64,000 nt of DNA from Sporolactobacillus shoreae (GTDB lineage: Bacteria > Bacillota > Bacilli > Bacillales > Sporolactobacillaceae), in contig NZ_SRJD01000002.1 of NCBI RefSeq assembly GCF_004684935.1, forward strand, positions 186,001-250,000. The letters run 5' to 3'. The notes under the pieces are model-generated. The model searched no databases, was not told the DNA's origin, and saw only the letters and a list, made by a program, of their open reading frames with translations. Position 1 is the first letter of the stretch; the number at the start of each line of letters is the position of its first letter. Both the position numbers and the translations under genes were made by a program. Positions 9,475-19,447 of the stretch are shown piece after piece.

Positions 9475-10485
9475 ATGCTGACAGACCAATTGAGACGTCC
9501 CCTCAGGGATTTAAGAATATCCGTTATCGACCGTTGTAATTTCAGATGTCGCTATTGTATGCCAAAGGAAATATTTGGTCCCGATTTTCCATTTTTGCCA
9601 CAGGATCAGCTGTTGACTTTTGATGAGTTGAAACGTCTCGTTCAACTGTTTGTGAAATTAGGTGTACAAAAGATCCGTATTACGGGTGGCGAGCCCCTCC
9701 TGCGCAAAGATGTTAGCAAGCTTGTTTTTATGCTGCGGGATATTGACGGTCTGAAGGATATAGCGATGTCAACGAATGGTGTTCTGCTGCCAAAGTACGC
9801 CAGGCAATTGAAAGAAAGCGGCCTTGACCGCGTATCTGTAAGCCTCGACTCCCTGGATGATGAAAAGTTTGGATTCATGAATGGCAGAGGTACAAAAGTA
9901 AAAACAGTGCTGAACGGGATAAAAGCGGCTCAAGATGCGGGTCTGCCTGTTAAAGTGAATATGGTCGTTCAGAAAGGTATAAATGAACAGGACATCCTTC
10001 CGTTGGCCAGATATTTTCGGAAAACGGATTGTATTCTTCGTTTCATCGAATATATGGATGTGGGGAATGTCAACGGCTGGAAAATGGACAATGTTGTCTC
10101 AAAGAAAAAAATCTTTGACATGATCAATCAGGAAATGCCGCTTGAAGCGCTGGAACCAAATTACAGGGGTGAAGTTGCTTCACGCTTTCTATATAAAGGA
10201 ACAAATAAGGAGATTGGCATTATCTCATCGGTAACGGATACATTTTGCTCAAATTGTACGAGAGCCCGCCTTTCAGCAGACGGTAAATTATATACCTGTT
10301 TATTTGCGGCTAAGGGAAACGATTTGAAAGCCTATCTCCGTTCGGGGGTTACCGATTCGATGATACTGGAAAGATTAAAAAATATCTGGTCACTCAGAAG
10401 AGACCGGTATTCGGAAGAACGTCAACAATTAATTAAAGATCATCAGGGCTATAAAAAAATTGAAATGTCCTATATCGGCGGATGA
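9475..10485 (+). CDS. moaA: GTP 3',8-cyclase MoaA
   Basis: A 336-residue radical SAM enzyme that, with MoaC, makes cyclic pyranopterin monophosphate from GTP. The N-terminal cluster motif is CNFRCRYC, followed by TGGEPLLRK. The C-terminal second cluster uses [21 protein letters not shown]-type cysteines, and the protein ends in the typical GG. I place the start at ATG 9475, matching the usual N-terminus ([15 protein letters not shown]); TTG 9460 is an alternative. It is the first gene of the cofactor block. Confidence 0.95.
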   Translation: MLTDQLRRPLRDLRISVIDRCNFRCRYCMPKEIFGPDFPFLPQDQLLTFDELKRLVQLFVKLGVQKIRITGGEPLLRKDVSKLVFMLRDIDGLKDIAMSTNGVLLPKYARQLKESGLDRVSVSLDSLDDEKFGFMNGRGTKVKTVLNGIKAAQDAGLPVKVNMVVQKGINEQDILPLARYFRKTDCILRFIEYMDVGNVNGWKMDNVVSKKKIFDMINQEMPLEALEPNYRGEVASRFLYKGTNKEIGIISSVTDTFCSNCTRARLSADGKLYTCLFAAKGNDLKAYLRSGVTDSMILERLKNIWSLRRDRYSEERQQLIKDHQGYKKIEMSYIGG

Positions 10486-10521
10486 AGAAACAGGCACTCA
10501 ATAAAAAAAGGATGATCTGAG

Positions 10522-11541
10522 ATGGACAATCGATATTCAAGACAGGAACTCTTCTCGAATATTGGTGTGAAGGGCCAGAAAATGATATGCAGCAAGCATG
10601 TCGTGCTGGTCGGTGCGGGAGCTCTGGGCTCGGTGAATGCTGAGATCCTGACACGCTCAGGCGTCGGCCAACTGACAATCATTGACAGAGATTATGTTGA
10701 ATGGAGTAACCTTCATCGCCAGCAACTCTACACGGAAAGCGACGCTGAATTGAAGCTGCCCAAAGCGATAGCAGCTAAGAAGCATTTGGAGGAAATAAAC
10801 TCGGAGGTTTCGATTACTGCCAGAGTGGTGGATGCAACAGTAGACAATCTGGAAGGCTTGCTTCGGGATGCAGATTTAATCATTGATGCGACGGACAACT
10901 TCGACACTCGATTTGTGATTAATGATTTATCCCAGAAATTAAATATTCCTTGGATTTACGGAGCATGTGTCGGAAGTTATGGGATGAGTTTTACAATAAT
11001 ACCGGGCAAAACACCTTGTATGAACTGCTTATTGAAAAGCATCCCAATCAAGGGGCTGACCTGTGAAACCGGAGGAATCATCGCACCTGTCGTTCAAATG
11101 GTTGCCGCTCATCAGACTTCAGAAGCGCTAAAGATATTAGTTGAGGACTGGGAAGCGGTCAGAACGACTTTTGTTACTTTTGATCTCTGGAATAATGAAT
11201 ATTATGGAATTAAAGTCTCGAAGGCAAGGAATGATGAGTGTTTGTCCTGTGGGAAGAAACGGACGTATCCGTTCCTGTCCCGGTCTAACCTAACGAAAAC
11301 GACGGTTTTATGCGGCCGCGAAACCGTGCAGGTACGTCCGCCGAAACCGGTGGAGTTGAACTTTGTCACTATGTCAGAAAGGCTTAAACGGATTGGCTAT
11401 GATGTCAAGGCGAATCCTTATCTGATGTCCGTTCAGTACGCGAAGGAACGTTTAGTCCTTTTTAAAGATGGGCGTGCGTTGATTCACGGGACAAAGGACA
11501 GAAGTTATGCGAGGACGGTCTATCAGAGAATCATCGGTTAA
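10522..11541 (+). CDS. moeB: ThiF/MoeB-family adenylyltransferase
   Basis: A 339-residue E1-like protein. It has the nucleotide-binding loop VGAGALGS near residue 30, RDYVEWSNLHRQQL with the conserved Arg residues, DATDNFDTR, a CMNC and CLSCG pair of zinc cysteines, and the SEALKIL helix. MoeB adenylates the C-terminal Gly of MoaD so that sulfur can be added. The C-terminus beyond residue 250 is longer than minimal MoeB but is not a clear rhodanese domain, since no Cys-centred active loop is evident. A thiamine role (ThiF) is possible, but the moa neighbours favour MoeB. Confidence 0.85.
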   Translation: MDNRYSRQELFSNIGVKGQKMICSKHVVLVGAGALGSVNAEILTRSGVGQLTIIDRDYVEWSNLHRQQLYTESDAELKLPKAIAAKKHLEEINSEVSITARVVDATVDNLEGLLRDADLIIDATDNFDTRFVINDLSQKLNIPWIYGACVGSYGMSFTIIPGKTPCMNCLLKSIPIKGLTCETGGIIAPVVQMVAAHQTSEALKILVEDWEAVRTTFVTFDLWNNEYYGIKVSKARNDECLSCGKKRTYPFLSRSNLTKTTVLCGRETVQVRPPKPVELNFVTMSERLKRIGYDVKANPYLMSVQYAKERLVLFKDGRALIHGTKDRSYARTVYQRIIG

Positions 11542-11648
11542 TAAGTAGAAACGAATGGCTTCAGCGAATCCTTTCGAGTTACATGATACGGAGAAATTTC
11601 ATCCAGTAAACGAAGCAGACTAGTGAAAAGATAAGGGAGAATCGGGTT

Positions 11649-12911
11649 ATGGTTGAAAAAAGAAAACCCATACCTGTCAGTGAGGCAGTGGCAGCCGTGA
11701 TGCACTACGCGCTCAGTGGGAGTCCGGAGACAGTGGCCCTGGAAGAATCGTATGGGCGCTACCTTGGAGAAGATCTGATTGCGGACCATGACGTTCCGCA
11801 TTTCGATCGGTCCCGTTATGACGGATATGCGGTTCGGTCTCAGGATCTGACGACGGCCAGTCCTGAGCATCCTGTCACGCTTGAGGTGATTGAAGAAATC
11901 GGTGCTGGTTTTATCGCTTCTAAAGAAATTAAACCCTTTCAAACAGTCAGGATTATGACTGGCGCTCAGATGCCGGATCAATGCGACGCGGCGATCATGT
12001 TTGAACTGACCGAGGAGTATGAAAAAAGCGGTCGGAAATTTATAGATATTGATCGGCCGATTAAATCAGGCAGCGATCTGTTTCACAAAGGCGAGGATAT
12101 GAAAAATGGAGCGCTGCTTTTTCCGAAGGGAACGTACATTAATCCCGGTATCTGTGCAGTCCTGGCCACATTTGGTTACGCAAGCGTCAAAGTAATGAAA
12201 AAGCCGAGGATCGGCATTTTTGCGACTGGGACTGAATTGCTGGATGTGGATGAACCGCTGGTCCCGGGGAAAATCAGGAACAGCAACGCTTCGATGCTTC
12301 AGGCGCAGCTCAGGCGGGCAGGTGCCGAACCCCTTTACTTAGGAAAATTAATCGATGATTTTGATGTGAGCTATAAAGCAGTTTCCAGCGCACTCGAGGA
12401 TCTCGATCTATTGATTACATCGGGAGGAGTTTCCGTCGGAGATTTTGATTATTTACCTGCTATTTATAAGAAACTGGGGGCGGAGGTGCTGTTTAATAAA
12501 GTTGCCATGCGCCCTGGAAGTGTGACCACCGTTGCTGAGCTGAATGGAAAATTATTGTACGGCCTTTCAGGCAATCCGTCGTCATGCTATGTGGGATTTG
12601 AGCTTCTGGTCCGACCGGTTATTAAAAGCCTGCTTGCTTCAAAAGACCCTCATCTGAAAAAGATCAGAGCAAAATTTCAGGGCAATTTTCCCGCTAATTC
12701 TTTTTCACGTTTTATAAGAAGTCATCTTGCCTACGGAAACGATGGTTTGGAAGTAGTGCCTGTTGGTGCCGATAAGCCGAATATGGTGTCAACCCTTGCC
12801 TCATCAGATGCGCTCTCTGTGTTACCTGGAGGAAGCAATGGTTTTTCAAAGGGCGATGTTATTGATGTATTGCTGCTTGAAAGTAATGAAGGCAGCAAAT
12901 GGCCGTGGTAA
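11649..12911 (+). CDS. moeA: Molybdopterin molybdenumtransferase MoeA
   Basis: A 420-residue MoeA, which inserts molybdate into adenylylated molybdopterin. Diagnostic segments are DVPHFDRSRYDGYA (the family usually has Met where Tyr stands here), TGAQMP, GTELL, NSNASML, TSGGVSVGDFD, the FNKVAMRPG loop and GLSGNPSSCY. Domain IV follows at the C-terminus. Length and order are normal. The ATG at 11649 follows AAGGGAGAATCGGGTT. The 107-bp gap from moeB shows no terminator, so the genes are probably co-transcribed. Confidence 0.94.
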   Translation: MVEKRKPIPVSEAVAAVMHYALSGSPETVALEESYGRYLGEDLIADHDVPHFDRSRYDGYAVRSQDLTTASPEHPVTLEVIEEIGAGFIASKEIKPFQTVRIMTGAQMPDQCDAAIMFELTEEYEKSGRKFIDIDRPIKSGSDLFHKGEDMKNGALLFPKGTYINPGICAVLATFGYASVKVMKKPRIGIFATGTELLDVDEPLVPGKIRNSNASMLQAQLRRAGAEPLYLGKLIDDFDVSYKAVSSALEDLDLLITSGGVSVGDFDYLPAIYKKLGAEVLFNKVAMRPGSVTTVAELNGKLLYGLSGNPSSCYVGFELLVRPVIKSLLASKDPHLKKIRAKFQGNFPANSFSRFIRSHLAYGNDGLEVVPVGADKPNMVSTLASSDALSVLPGGSNGFSKGDVIDVLLLESNEGSKWPW

Positions 12912-12989
12912 TGCCCAAAATCAGACCTGTAATTAAGAAATGATGGACCTGTGGTCACTATATAATAGAAGGTTTGCGGGGTGCAGCAG

Positions 12990-13499
12990 ATGAGTGCAGA
13001 GGAACATAAGAAATTAGCTGACCAGCAGGTATCGTGTAAAGTCATCACGATATCGGATACGCGTACCCGGGAAACGGATAAGAGTGGTATGGCGATGATC
13101 GAACTGATTCAGGAGCATGGCTTCCTCGTATCTTCATATGAGGTTGTAAAAGACGAAAAAGCATCAATCCAAAGGGCCGTGTTATCCGGTTGTTCTGACG
13201 AGCATGTGGATGTCGTTCTGACAAATGGCGGAACAGGCATTACTAAAAGGGATGTAACGATTGAAGCGGTTAGCAGCCTGATCGAGAAGAAAATAACAGG
13301 ATTCGGAGAATTATTTCGAATGATCAGCTACACCGAAGATATCGGAAGTGCGGCAATGATGAGCCGTGCGGTTGCTGGAACTCTGTTGGGCAAAGCGATT
13401 TTTTCAATGCCCGGTTCGACCGGGGCTGTTCGCCTGGCGATGCGTCAACTCATTCTTCCGGAACTTGCACATGTCGTTTGGGAATTAAAAAGGCAATAA
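12990..13499 (+). CDS. moaB: Molybdopterin adenylyltransferase MoaB/MogA family
   Basis: A 169-residue MoaB. Visible motifs are ITISDTRT near residue 21, the LTNGGTGITKRDVT loop that binds molybdopterin, and SMPGSTGAVRLAM. It adenylates molybdopterin before MoeA acts. There is no separate mogA in the window, so this protein should supply that step. The start could be ATG 12990 or the in-frame GTG 12981; the purine-rich GCGGGG site fits 12990 better. Confidence 0.92.
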   Translation: MSAEEHKKLADQQVSCKVITISDTRTRETDKSGMAMIELIQEHGFLVSSYEVVKDEKASIQRAVLSGCSDEHVDVVLTNGGTGITKRDVTIEAVSSLIEKKITGFGELFRMISYTEDIGSAAMMSRAVAGTLLGKAIFSMPGSTGAVRLAMRQLILPELAHVVWELKRQ

Positions 13500-13602
13500 A
13501 TGTGAAGGAAAAGAGATCCCAACGTACAAATTATAGCGGCTATCTTCAATGACCAGCTAAAAAGCGGAATTTGGATCTGTGGATGTATAGGGGGAAGAAG
13601 TC

Positions 13603-14055
13603 ATGTTTGATATTGTTACCACTCCAATCTCAATCGATCATGTCATGAAACAAGTCATGCATCATAATGCCGGAGCCGTTGTTACCTTTGTAGGGACTGT
13701 CCGTGAGATGACCGGCGAAAAGCAGACACTCTATCTGCAGTATGAGGCCTATGAGTCAATGGCGCGATCCATGCTTAGCAGGATAGGAAAAGAGATCAGG
13801 GAAAAATGGCCGGATACGCGAGTTGCGATTGTTCATCGGATCGGACGATTAGAGATAGGCGATGTCGCTGTTGCCATTGCTGTATCTTCACCGCATCGTC
13901 AGGATGCCTATGAGGCTAACCGTTATGCGATTGAGCACATTAAAAAACTAGTTCCAATCTGGAAGAAAGAGCATTGGACGGATGGAAAGCTATGGGTCGG
14001 AAATCAAACAGAAACCGTATCTTTCAAAGAAAGGGGAGGTGTGGCTCGGTTATGA
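13603..14055 (+). CDS. moaE: Molybdopterin synthase catalytic subunit MoaE
   Basis: A 150-residue MoaE, the large subunit of molybdopterin synthase, which transfers two sulfurs from MoaD to cPMP. Family markers are VVTFVGTVRE, YEAYESMA, IVHRIGRLEIGD, and the WKKEHWTDG segment with the active-site Lys. The start ATG 13603 follows AGGGGGAAGAAGTC. Its last codons overlap moaD by 4 bp (ATGA), a sign of translational coupling between the two synthase subunits. Confidence 0.94.
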   Translation: MFDIVTTPISIDHVMKQVMHHNAGAVVTFVGTVREMTGEKQTLYLQYEAYESMARSMLSRIGKEIREKWPDTRVAIVHRIGRLEIGDVAVAIAVSSPHRQDAYEANRYAIEHIKKLVPIWKKEHWTDGKLWVGNQTETVSFKERGGVARL

Positions 14056-14282
14056 TTCGAATTCTATTGTTTGCCCAATTGAAGGATCAGGTTGGTGAAA
14101 ACAAATTATTGCTGGATTATCAGCCGCTTTCCGTTGCGGATCTGAAGAAGCAGATGCAGGATCGATACAAGTTTCAGACCAAAGACGTGATGGTCGCGAT
14201 TAATGAAGAATATGCTGCGGATTACGATATGATTCACGATGGAGACGTTGTTGCGATGATCCCACCTGTCAGCGGGGGATAA
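14052..14282 (+). CDS. moaD: Molybdopterin synthase sulfur carrier MoaD
   Basis: A 76-residue ubiquitin-like sulfur carrier. It begins MIRILLFAQLKDQVG and ends PPVSGG, the terminal Gly-Gly that is thiocarboxylated after activation by MoeB. The longer frame opening at 13974 only extends into moaE; the true start is ATG 14052, with AAAGGGGAGG just before it inside moaE. The small size and coupling with moaE are typical. Confidence 0.93.
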   Translation: MIRILLFAQLKDQVGENKLLLDYQPLSVADLKKQMQDRYKFQTKDVMVAINEEYAADYDMIHDGDVVAMIPPVSGG

Positions 14283-14296
14283 AGGAGAGGTAATCA

Positions 14297-14782
14297 ATGG
14301 CTGAATTTTCTCATCTTAACGCTCAAGGGCATGCACGGATGGTTGATGTATCCGAGAAAGAGGAAACATTTCGGAGGGCAGAAGCCAGATCAAGTATCAT
14401 CGTTTCTCAGAAAGTCTATGAGAAGATAACGCAGGGAGAAGTGAAAAAGGGAGATGTACTATCCGTCGCCCAGGTAGCTGGAATTATGGCAGCGAAGAAA
14501 ACGTGGGAAATCATCCCGATGTGTCATCCTCTTCCTTTGACAGGAGTCGATTTAAGTTTTCAATGGGAGATTGAGAATGAAGACTATGAATTAATCATTG
14601 ATTCGTTTGTGAAAACCAAATGGAATACAGGTGTTGAGATGGAAGCTCTGACTGCTGCATCGGTCTGTGCTTTGACCGTTTATGATATGTGTAAAGCGAT
14701 TGACCGCGGTATGACTATTGGCCAGACCTATCTGCTCAAGAAAAGCGGCGGGAAAAATGGTGACTTTTCCAGGGAGTCGTAA
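14297..14782 (+). CDS. moaC: Cyclic pyranopterin monophosphate synthase MoaC
   Basis: A 161-residue MoaC, partner of MoaA in cPMP formation. The conserved blocks are [14 protein letters not shown] at the N-terminus, [20 protein letters not shown], and the [20 protein letters not shown] region followed by the MCKAIDRG segment. The start has an AAAGGAGAGG site. It closes the seven-gene molybdopterin block; after it a 68-bp gap precedes the ABC transporter genes. Confidence 0.95.
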   Translation: MAEFSHLNAQGHARMVDVSEKEETFRRAEARSSIIVSQKVYEKITQGEVKKGDVLSVAQVAGIMAAKKTWEIIPMCHPLPLTGVDLSFQWEIENEDYELIIDSFVKTKWNTGVEMEALTAASVCALTVYDMCKAIDRGMTIGQTYLLKKSGGKNGDFSRES

Positions 14783-14850
14783 GGGCCGCCGCATTAATAA
14801 ATGATGACACAAAATCTGCAGCGTAACTTACCTAGAAAGGAGGGTCTTAA

Positions 14851-15924
14851 ATGAAATTAGCAGAAGACGTCTATCGGGAAAGTGAAATTCAATTTTCTCA
14901 ACCTAAAGTAAAGGCACATCATTTCTACATTAATGGTCTTTTATTAATTATATTGGTTATCGTTTTTGTACTATCCTTTCTGGTTGGCAGCTACCCGATC
15001 TCGATAAGCGAGGTTATTCAGGCTTTTTACGCCAAATTAACCGGAACGGTTTTCTCGAATACGGGAATTGAGAACGTTGTATTTAATGTCCGAATGCCGA
15101 GAATCGTCGCGGCTGTTTTAATTGGATGCGCCCTTTCTGCGGCTGGTTCGTCATACCAGGGGCTGTTCAAAAATCCGATGGTTGCCCCGGATATTCTCGG
15201 AGCGTCAGGTGGAGCAGGTCTCGGGGCGGCAATCGGCTTGCTTCTTGCTTTTAACTCCGTAGAGGTTCAAATGATTTCTTTTGCATTTGGGCTTGCGGCA
15301 GTCTTTTTCACCGTTGGAATCCATTCAGTAATTAACCGCGGCGGTGAAGGATCGGTGCTGAGCCTGATACTGACCGGTATGGTTGTTTCAAGCCTGACAC
15401 AGGCGTTTATCTCACTGATTAAATATGCAGGCGATCCAGAAAACAAACTGCCTGAAATCACTTTCTGGCTAATGGGCGGTCTTTCCACCATAACGACGAA
15501 TGATCTGCTGATTATGATCATTCCTATGGTTATCGGGCTCGTGCCACTGTATTTACTGAGATGGAATTTAAATGTCCTGTCCTTTGGTGATGAAGAGGCC
15601 AGATCACTTGGAATCAATACTTTCAGAATGAAGATCATCATAATCGTTTGCTCTACCCTGATAACTGCGGCATCAGTTTCCGTTGGTGGAATCATCGGCT
15701 GGGTCGGACTGATCATTCCTCATTTGGCTCGAATGGTCGTCGGACCGAATTATCGGGTGGCGTTGCCGGCCTCGATGCTGATTGGCGCCATCTATTTATT
15801 GCTTGTCGATGATATGGTACGGAGTTTGTTCACTGCGGAAATTCCGCTAGGCATACTGACTTCTTTGATTGGTGCCCCCTTCTTTATTTATTTACTGTTC
15901 AGAGGAAGAAGGGCCTGGATATGA
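14851..15924 (+). CDS. FecCD-type ABC importer permease
   Basis: A 357-residue type II (BtuC/FecCD) importer permease with about ten membrane segments. Family features are FNVRMPRIVAAVLIGCALS, YQGLFKNPMVAPDILGASGGAG and VGGIIGWVGLIIPHLAR. Such permeases work with one ATPase and one binding lipoprotein, both encoded next. The family carries iron chelates and cobalamin, but Haemophilus MolBC of the same type carries molybdate. The location directly after moaC and before mocA favours molybdate or tungstate here. Strong AAAGGAGGG site. Confidence 0.9.
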   Translation: MKLAEDVYRESEIQFSQPKVKAHHFYINGLLLIILVIVFVLSFLVGSYPISISEVIQAFYAKLTGTVFSNTGIENVVFNVRMPRIVAAVLIGCALSAAGSSYQGLFKNPMVAPDILGASGGAGLGAAIGLLLAFNSVEVQMISFAFGLAAVFFTVGIHSVINRGGEGSVLSLILTGMVVSSLTQAFISLIKYAGDPENKLPEITFWLMGGLSTITTNDLLIMIIPMVIGLVPLYLLRWNLNVLSFGDEEARSLGINTFRMKIIIIVCSTLITAASVSVGGIIGWVGLIIPHLARMVVGPNYRVALPASMLIGAIYLLLVDDMVRSLFTAEIPLGILTSLIGAPFFIYLLFRGRRAWI

Positions 15925-16706
15925 TCCTAAACTTAGATCGGGTTTCCTGTGGTTATGGATCGAAAGTTATCGTAGAAGGGCTTTCGCTGAATGTGAAAGC
16001 CGGCGATATACTGTGCATACTCGGTCCCAATGGCGCAGGTAAAACGACTTTATTTAAAACGATACTGGGATTCCTGAAATTGAAGTCAGGTGAAATCAGT
16101 ATCGATCACCAAGATATAAGAACCCTGAGTAGAAAAAAGCTGGCACAAATGATTGGGTATGTGCCTCAGTCCCATACCGCCACGTTTCCCTTTACAGTTA
16201 AAGATGTGGTCATTATGGGACGGACAGCCTATCTTGGCACACTTGTGTCGCCCGGGAAAGAAGACGCGCGGATCGCTGAGCGAAATTTGGAACTGCTGGG
16301 GATCGGTTATCTGAAGGATCAAATCTATTCGGAGATCAGTGGCGGGGAGCGGCAAATGGTGCTCATTGCCAGGGCTCTGACCCAGGATCCGGAACTTTTG
16401 ATTATGGACGAGCCCACGTCGAATCTTGATTTTGGAAATCAGGTCAGAGTACTGAGGCAAATTGTGAACTTATCCAAAAGAGGTCTGGGTATCATCATGA
16501 CCTCCCACTTTCCGGACCATGCCTTTCTGTGTTCAACGAAAGTTGTTTTAATGCAAAAAAACAGAATGTTCAAAATAGGAACTGCTGATCAGATTGTTAC
16601 GGAGGAGAATCTGAAAGAGGCATACGGGATTTCCGTTAAAATTATTTCGACAACTGATGAGAGCGGTCAGAATGTAAAATCCTGTGTTCCATTGCTGGGT
16701 AGTTGA
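15921..16706 (+). CDS. ABC importer ATPase, FecE/BtuD/MolC type
   Basis: A 261-residue ATPase. Walker A is GPNGAGKTT near residue 35, the signature is SGGERQMVLIARAL, and Walker B is LLIMDEPTSNLD. It overlaps the permease stop codon by 4 bp, so the two should be translated together. It would energise the import system formed by 14851-15924 and the binding protein at 16762. Substrate is not readable from an ATPase. Confidence 0.92.
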   Translation: MILNLDRVSCGYGSKVIVEGLSLNVKAGDILCILGPNGAGKTTLFKTILGFLKLKSGEISIDHQDIRTLSRKKLAQMIGYVPQSHTATFPFTVKDVVIMGRTAYLGTLVSPGKEDARIAERNLELLGIGYLKDQIYSEISGGERQMVLIARALTQDPELLIMDEPTSNLDFGNQVRVLRQIVNLSKRGLGIIMTSHFPDHAFLCSTKVVLMQKNRMFKIGTADQIVTEENLKEAYGISVKIISTTDESGQNVKSCVPLLGS

Positions 16707-16761
16707 TGGATCACCATGACAATCAAAAACAAAAAAAATCACTAAAATTTAAGGGGCGATA

Positions 16762-17868
16762 ATGATGAGAATAAAAAATTTTGTTTCACGGGTACTTATC
16801 TTTGGACTTTGCTCTCTACTTCTGCTGGCTGGATGTAGTTCTTCAAGTACAGGATCAGGTTCAGGCAGCAGTTCCAGTTCTGCTTCACAGGCCAAAAAGG
16901 TTAAGATTATAACTGACTCAACAGGTACTAAAGTTAAGGTTCCTGAGAAAGTGAATACCATTGCGGATGCATGGCCCGCCCATGTTGAAATTGCAGCAAT
17001 GCTCGGCGGAGCGAACAAAATCGTTGCGAGTATTGACGGGAAAAATGCTTACCCATGGCTATACAAAGTTTTTCCGGAAATGAGACATTCAAAAACAATA
17101 TTTACTAATACCACCGTAAACACTGAGACACTGGCCGAGCTAAATCCTGATGTTCTGTTCATGCCGACACAGTCTAAGTTGGTGGCCAAAACTCAGGAAC
17201 TTGGTATTCCGACAGTACAATTAATTTTCCAGAACTATGCTGATCTCAAGAAAGTAGTGGACACGACGGCCCAGACGCTGGGAGGGAGCGCTCCCGCCAA
17301 AGCCGCTCAATTCAATACTTACTTGGATAATCGGCTTAAAGCGGTGACTGCTGTAACCTCGAAAATACCGGATAACCAGAAGCCCTCTATTTTACATATT
17401 GAATCATTTAATCCACTGACCATTGATGGGAAAGGAACAATCGTCGATGAGTGGATTAAGGCAAGTGGAGCAAAAGATGCCGCGCAAATTACTGGAAATA
17501 AACGACCGGTATCACTTGAACAGGTATTGAAATGGAATCCGGATATTATTCTGGTGGGTCAGAGCACACTGACGGATAAGAACAGTCCGATTAAAACGCT
17601 TGACCAGCTTTACAGTAATAAGCAGTGGAGCCAGGTGAACGCTGTTAAGAACAAGAAAGTATACATTAATCCGGCCGGTGTTTTTCTCTGGGACAGATAC
17701 GGGATGGAAGCAGCCCTCCAATTTCAGTGGCTAGCTCAATTTCTTCATCCTGCCCAGTTCCAAAATCTGAATATGATCAAGGAAACCCAAAAGTTTTATA
17801 AGGAATTCTTGAATTACGACCTGAGCAGCACTGACGCTAAAAAGATTTTAAATGGACAGAATCCTTAA
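16762..17868 (+). CDS. Substrate-binding lipoprotein, FecB/BtuF/MolA type
   Basis: A 368-residue binding protein. The N-terminus is a lipoprotein signal with lipobox LLAGC (Cys near residue 25), followed by a Ser/Gly-rich linker. The mature part has the two-lobed class III fold pattern, including ETLAELNPDVLFM and EQVLKWNPDIILVG. It captures the ligand outside the membrane for the adjacent permease and ATPase. A molybdate or tungstate ligand is inferred from neighbours; an iron chelate is the main alternative. Confidence 0.87.
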   Translation: MMRIKNFVSRVLIFGLCSLLLLAGCSSSSTGSGSGSSSSSASQAKKVKIITDSTGTKVKVPEKVNTIADAWPAHVEIAAMLGGANKIVASIDGKNAYPWLYKVFPEMRHSKTIFTNTTVNTETLAELNPDVLFMPTQSKLVAKTQELGIPTVQLIFQNYADLKKVVDTTAQTLGGSAPAKAAQFNTYLDNRLKAVTAVTSKIPDNQKPSILHIESFNPLTIDGKGTIVDEWIKASGAKDAAQITGNKRPVSLEQVLKWNPDIILVGQSTLTDKNSPIKTLDQLYSNKQWSQVNAVKNKKVYINPAGVFLWDRYGMEAALQFQWLAQFLHPAQFQNLNMIKETQKFYKEFLNYDLSSTDAKKILNGQNP

Positions 17869-17948
17869 CCTATAAGTCCCGTTTATTTTATTCATCTCTA
17901 AAACGATTTTCCAGATTGAAGAAATGGACTGTAAAGGAATGAGAATCC

Positions 17949-18590
17949 ATGGTATCGGACAGGTCTGCAAAAATTTATGGGATCGTGCTGGCAAGCGGTT
18001 TTTCACGACGAATGGGAAGGCAGAAACTGTTGCTTCATTGGAACAATGCTCCGCTTCTGGGACATGTGCTGGAAACGGCATCGCAGTCGTTGTTAAGTGG
18101 AGTCATTGCTGTTTTACCTGAAAACGATTCGAAGCGCTTGAATGTGGCGTTGCGGTTTCGCTGTGATGTTGTTAAAAATATAAATCCTGAGCAGGGGCTG
18201 GGGTCCAGTCTTGCTGCAGGTATCAGGAGTATTTCAGATGAAGCGGATGCCGCTGTTGTTTTGCTTGGTGATCAGCCACAGATTAAGCAAGAAGACATAA
18301 ATTCAGCTGTCCTCTTTTTTAACAGCCGATTCAATTCTGAGGATACATCTGCAAAGGTGATTATGCAAACGCGATATGCTGATGGAAGAAAGGGTCACCC
18401 GACTTTATTTTCAAAACCCTTTTTTGATGATTTATCGCAGTTAAATGGGGACATCGGTGCGCGCTGGATCATTAAGGCAAATGGACCGTTTGTTGCCTGT
18501 ATCAACAGTGATAGCCCGTATCCACCGGATATCGATACACCGGCCGACTACAGGCAGCTTTTAAATGAATGCAATGGAAAGAAGGTGTGA
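17949..18590 (+). CDS. MocA-family molybdenum cofactor nucleotidyltransferase
   Basis: A 213-residue NTP-transferase (MobA-like fold). It shows LASGFSRRMGRQKLLL near residue 12, VVLLGDQPQI, GRKGHPTLFS and GDIGARW. MocA and B. subtilis PucB attach CMP to Mo-molybdopterin, giving the dinucleotide form used by many bacterial hydroxylases. That fits the hydroxylase at 1540-5999. The ATG at 17949 is preceded by AAAGGAATGAG. No mobA is seen nearby. Confidence 0.85.
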   Translation: MVSDRSAKIYGIVLASGFSRRMGRQKLLLHWNNAPLLGHVLETASQSLLSGVIAVLPENDSKRLNVALRFRCDVVKNINPEQGLGSSLAAGIRSISDEADAAVVLLGDQPQIKQEDINSAVLFFNSRFNSEDTSAKVIMQTRYADGRKGHPTLFSKPFFDDLSQLNGDIGARWIIKANGPFVACINSDSPYPPDIDTPADYRQLLNECNGKKV

Positions 18591-18598
18591 GGTCAGCC

Positions 18599-19234
18599 AT
18601 GGATCAGCAAGGGTATTGGGATAAAGTGGCAGCTCAAAAGCAGTTTACAACACCGTTTCAATTCAATTTATTTCGAAAATATGTCTCTGAAGAAGCAGCC
18701 ATTCTCGATTACGGATGCGGCTATGGACGAACGCTGCTGGAACTGAAAGAGCGGCGGTTCGCCCATCTCTACGGTGTGGATTTCTCAGCGGAAATGATCA
18801 GCCGTGCCCGGCGAAACAGTACTGGTGGGGTGGATTTGAGAGCCGTGAAAAGCGGCAAACTGCCCTTCCCTGATCATACTTTTGACGCTGTATTGCTTTT
18901 TGCGGTTCTGACCTGTGTTTACAAGGATAAAGAACAAGACACAATTCTCTCAGAATTAAGGAGAGTACTTAAACCCAAGGGAATTATCTACATTAATGAC
19001 TTTTTACTCAATGAAGATGAACGAAATATCGCCAGATATAAAAAATATCAGCAAAAGTATCAGACTTATGGTGTTTTTGAACTTCCTGACGGGGCAATTC
19101 TGCGCCATCACAGTCAAGATCGAGTAAGAGAATGGACGAAGGAATTCAGGGATTTGGAGATGGAAAATGTAGTCTATACGACAATGAACGGACATCTTTC
19201 AAATGGTCTGGTCTACATCGGGAGAAGGAATTGA
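18599..19234 (+). CDS. Class I SAM-dependent methyltransferase
   Basis: A 211-residue methyltransferase with SAM-binding motif I ILDYGCGYGRTL near residue 37, motif II GVDFSAEMI and a DAVLLFAVLTC strand. The C-terminus is a Methyltransf_11-like fold. The start ATG 18599 lies 8 bp after the mocA stop and has GGTGTGAGG before it, so it probably belongs to the same transcript. The acceptor molecule is unknown; it is not a recognised cofactor gene. Confidence 0.8.
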   Translation: MDQQGYWDKVAAQKQFTTPFQFNLFRKYVSEEAAILDYGCGYGRTLLELKERRFAHLYGVDFSAEMISRARRNSTGGVDLRAVKSGKLPFPDHTFDAVLLFAVLTCVYKDKEQDTILSELRRVLKPKGIIYINDFLLNEDERNIARYKKYQQKYQTYGVFELPDGAILRHHSQDRVREWTKEFRDLEMENVVYTTMNGHLSNGLVYIGRRN

Positions 19235-19447
19235 ATCAGCGAAGAGAGACAGAGAAATAGATGATCATTCAGAATTAGGCGAATCCATAATTCGACTTAC
19301 CGCTCATTGCTTTTTCTTTGACACGAAGAGGTTCTGATGGGTTAAGTATCAGGACTATGTTCCTCTTCACCAAAACTTCCACTTTAAAATCTGGGCATAT
19401 TCCCATGAACGCCAAATACCATATATCAAACGGCATTTCATGGGGGC

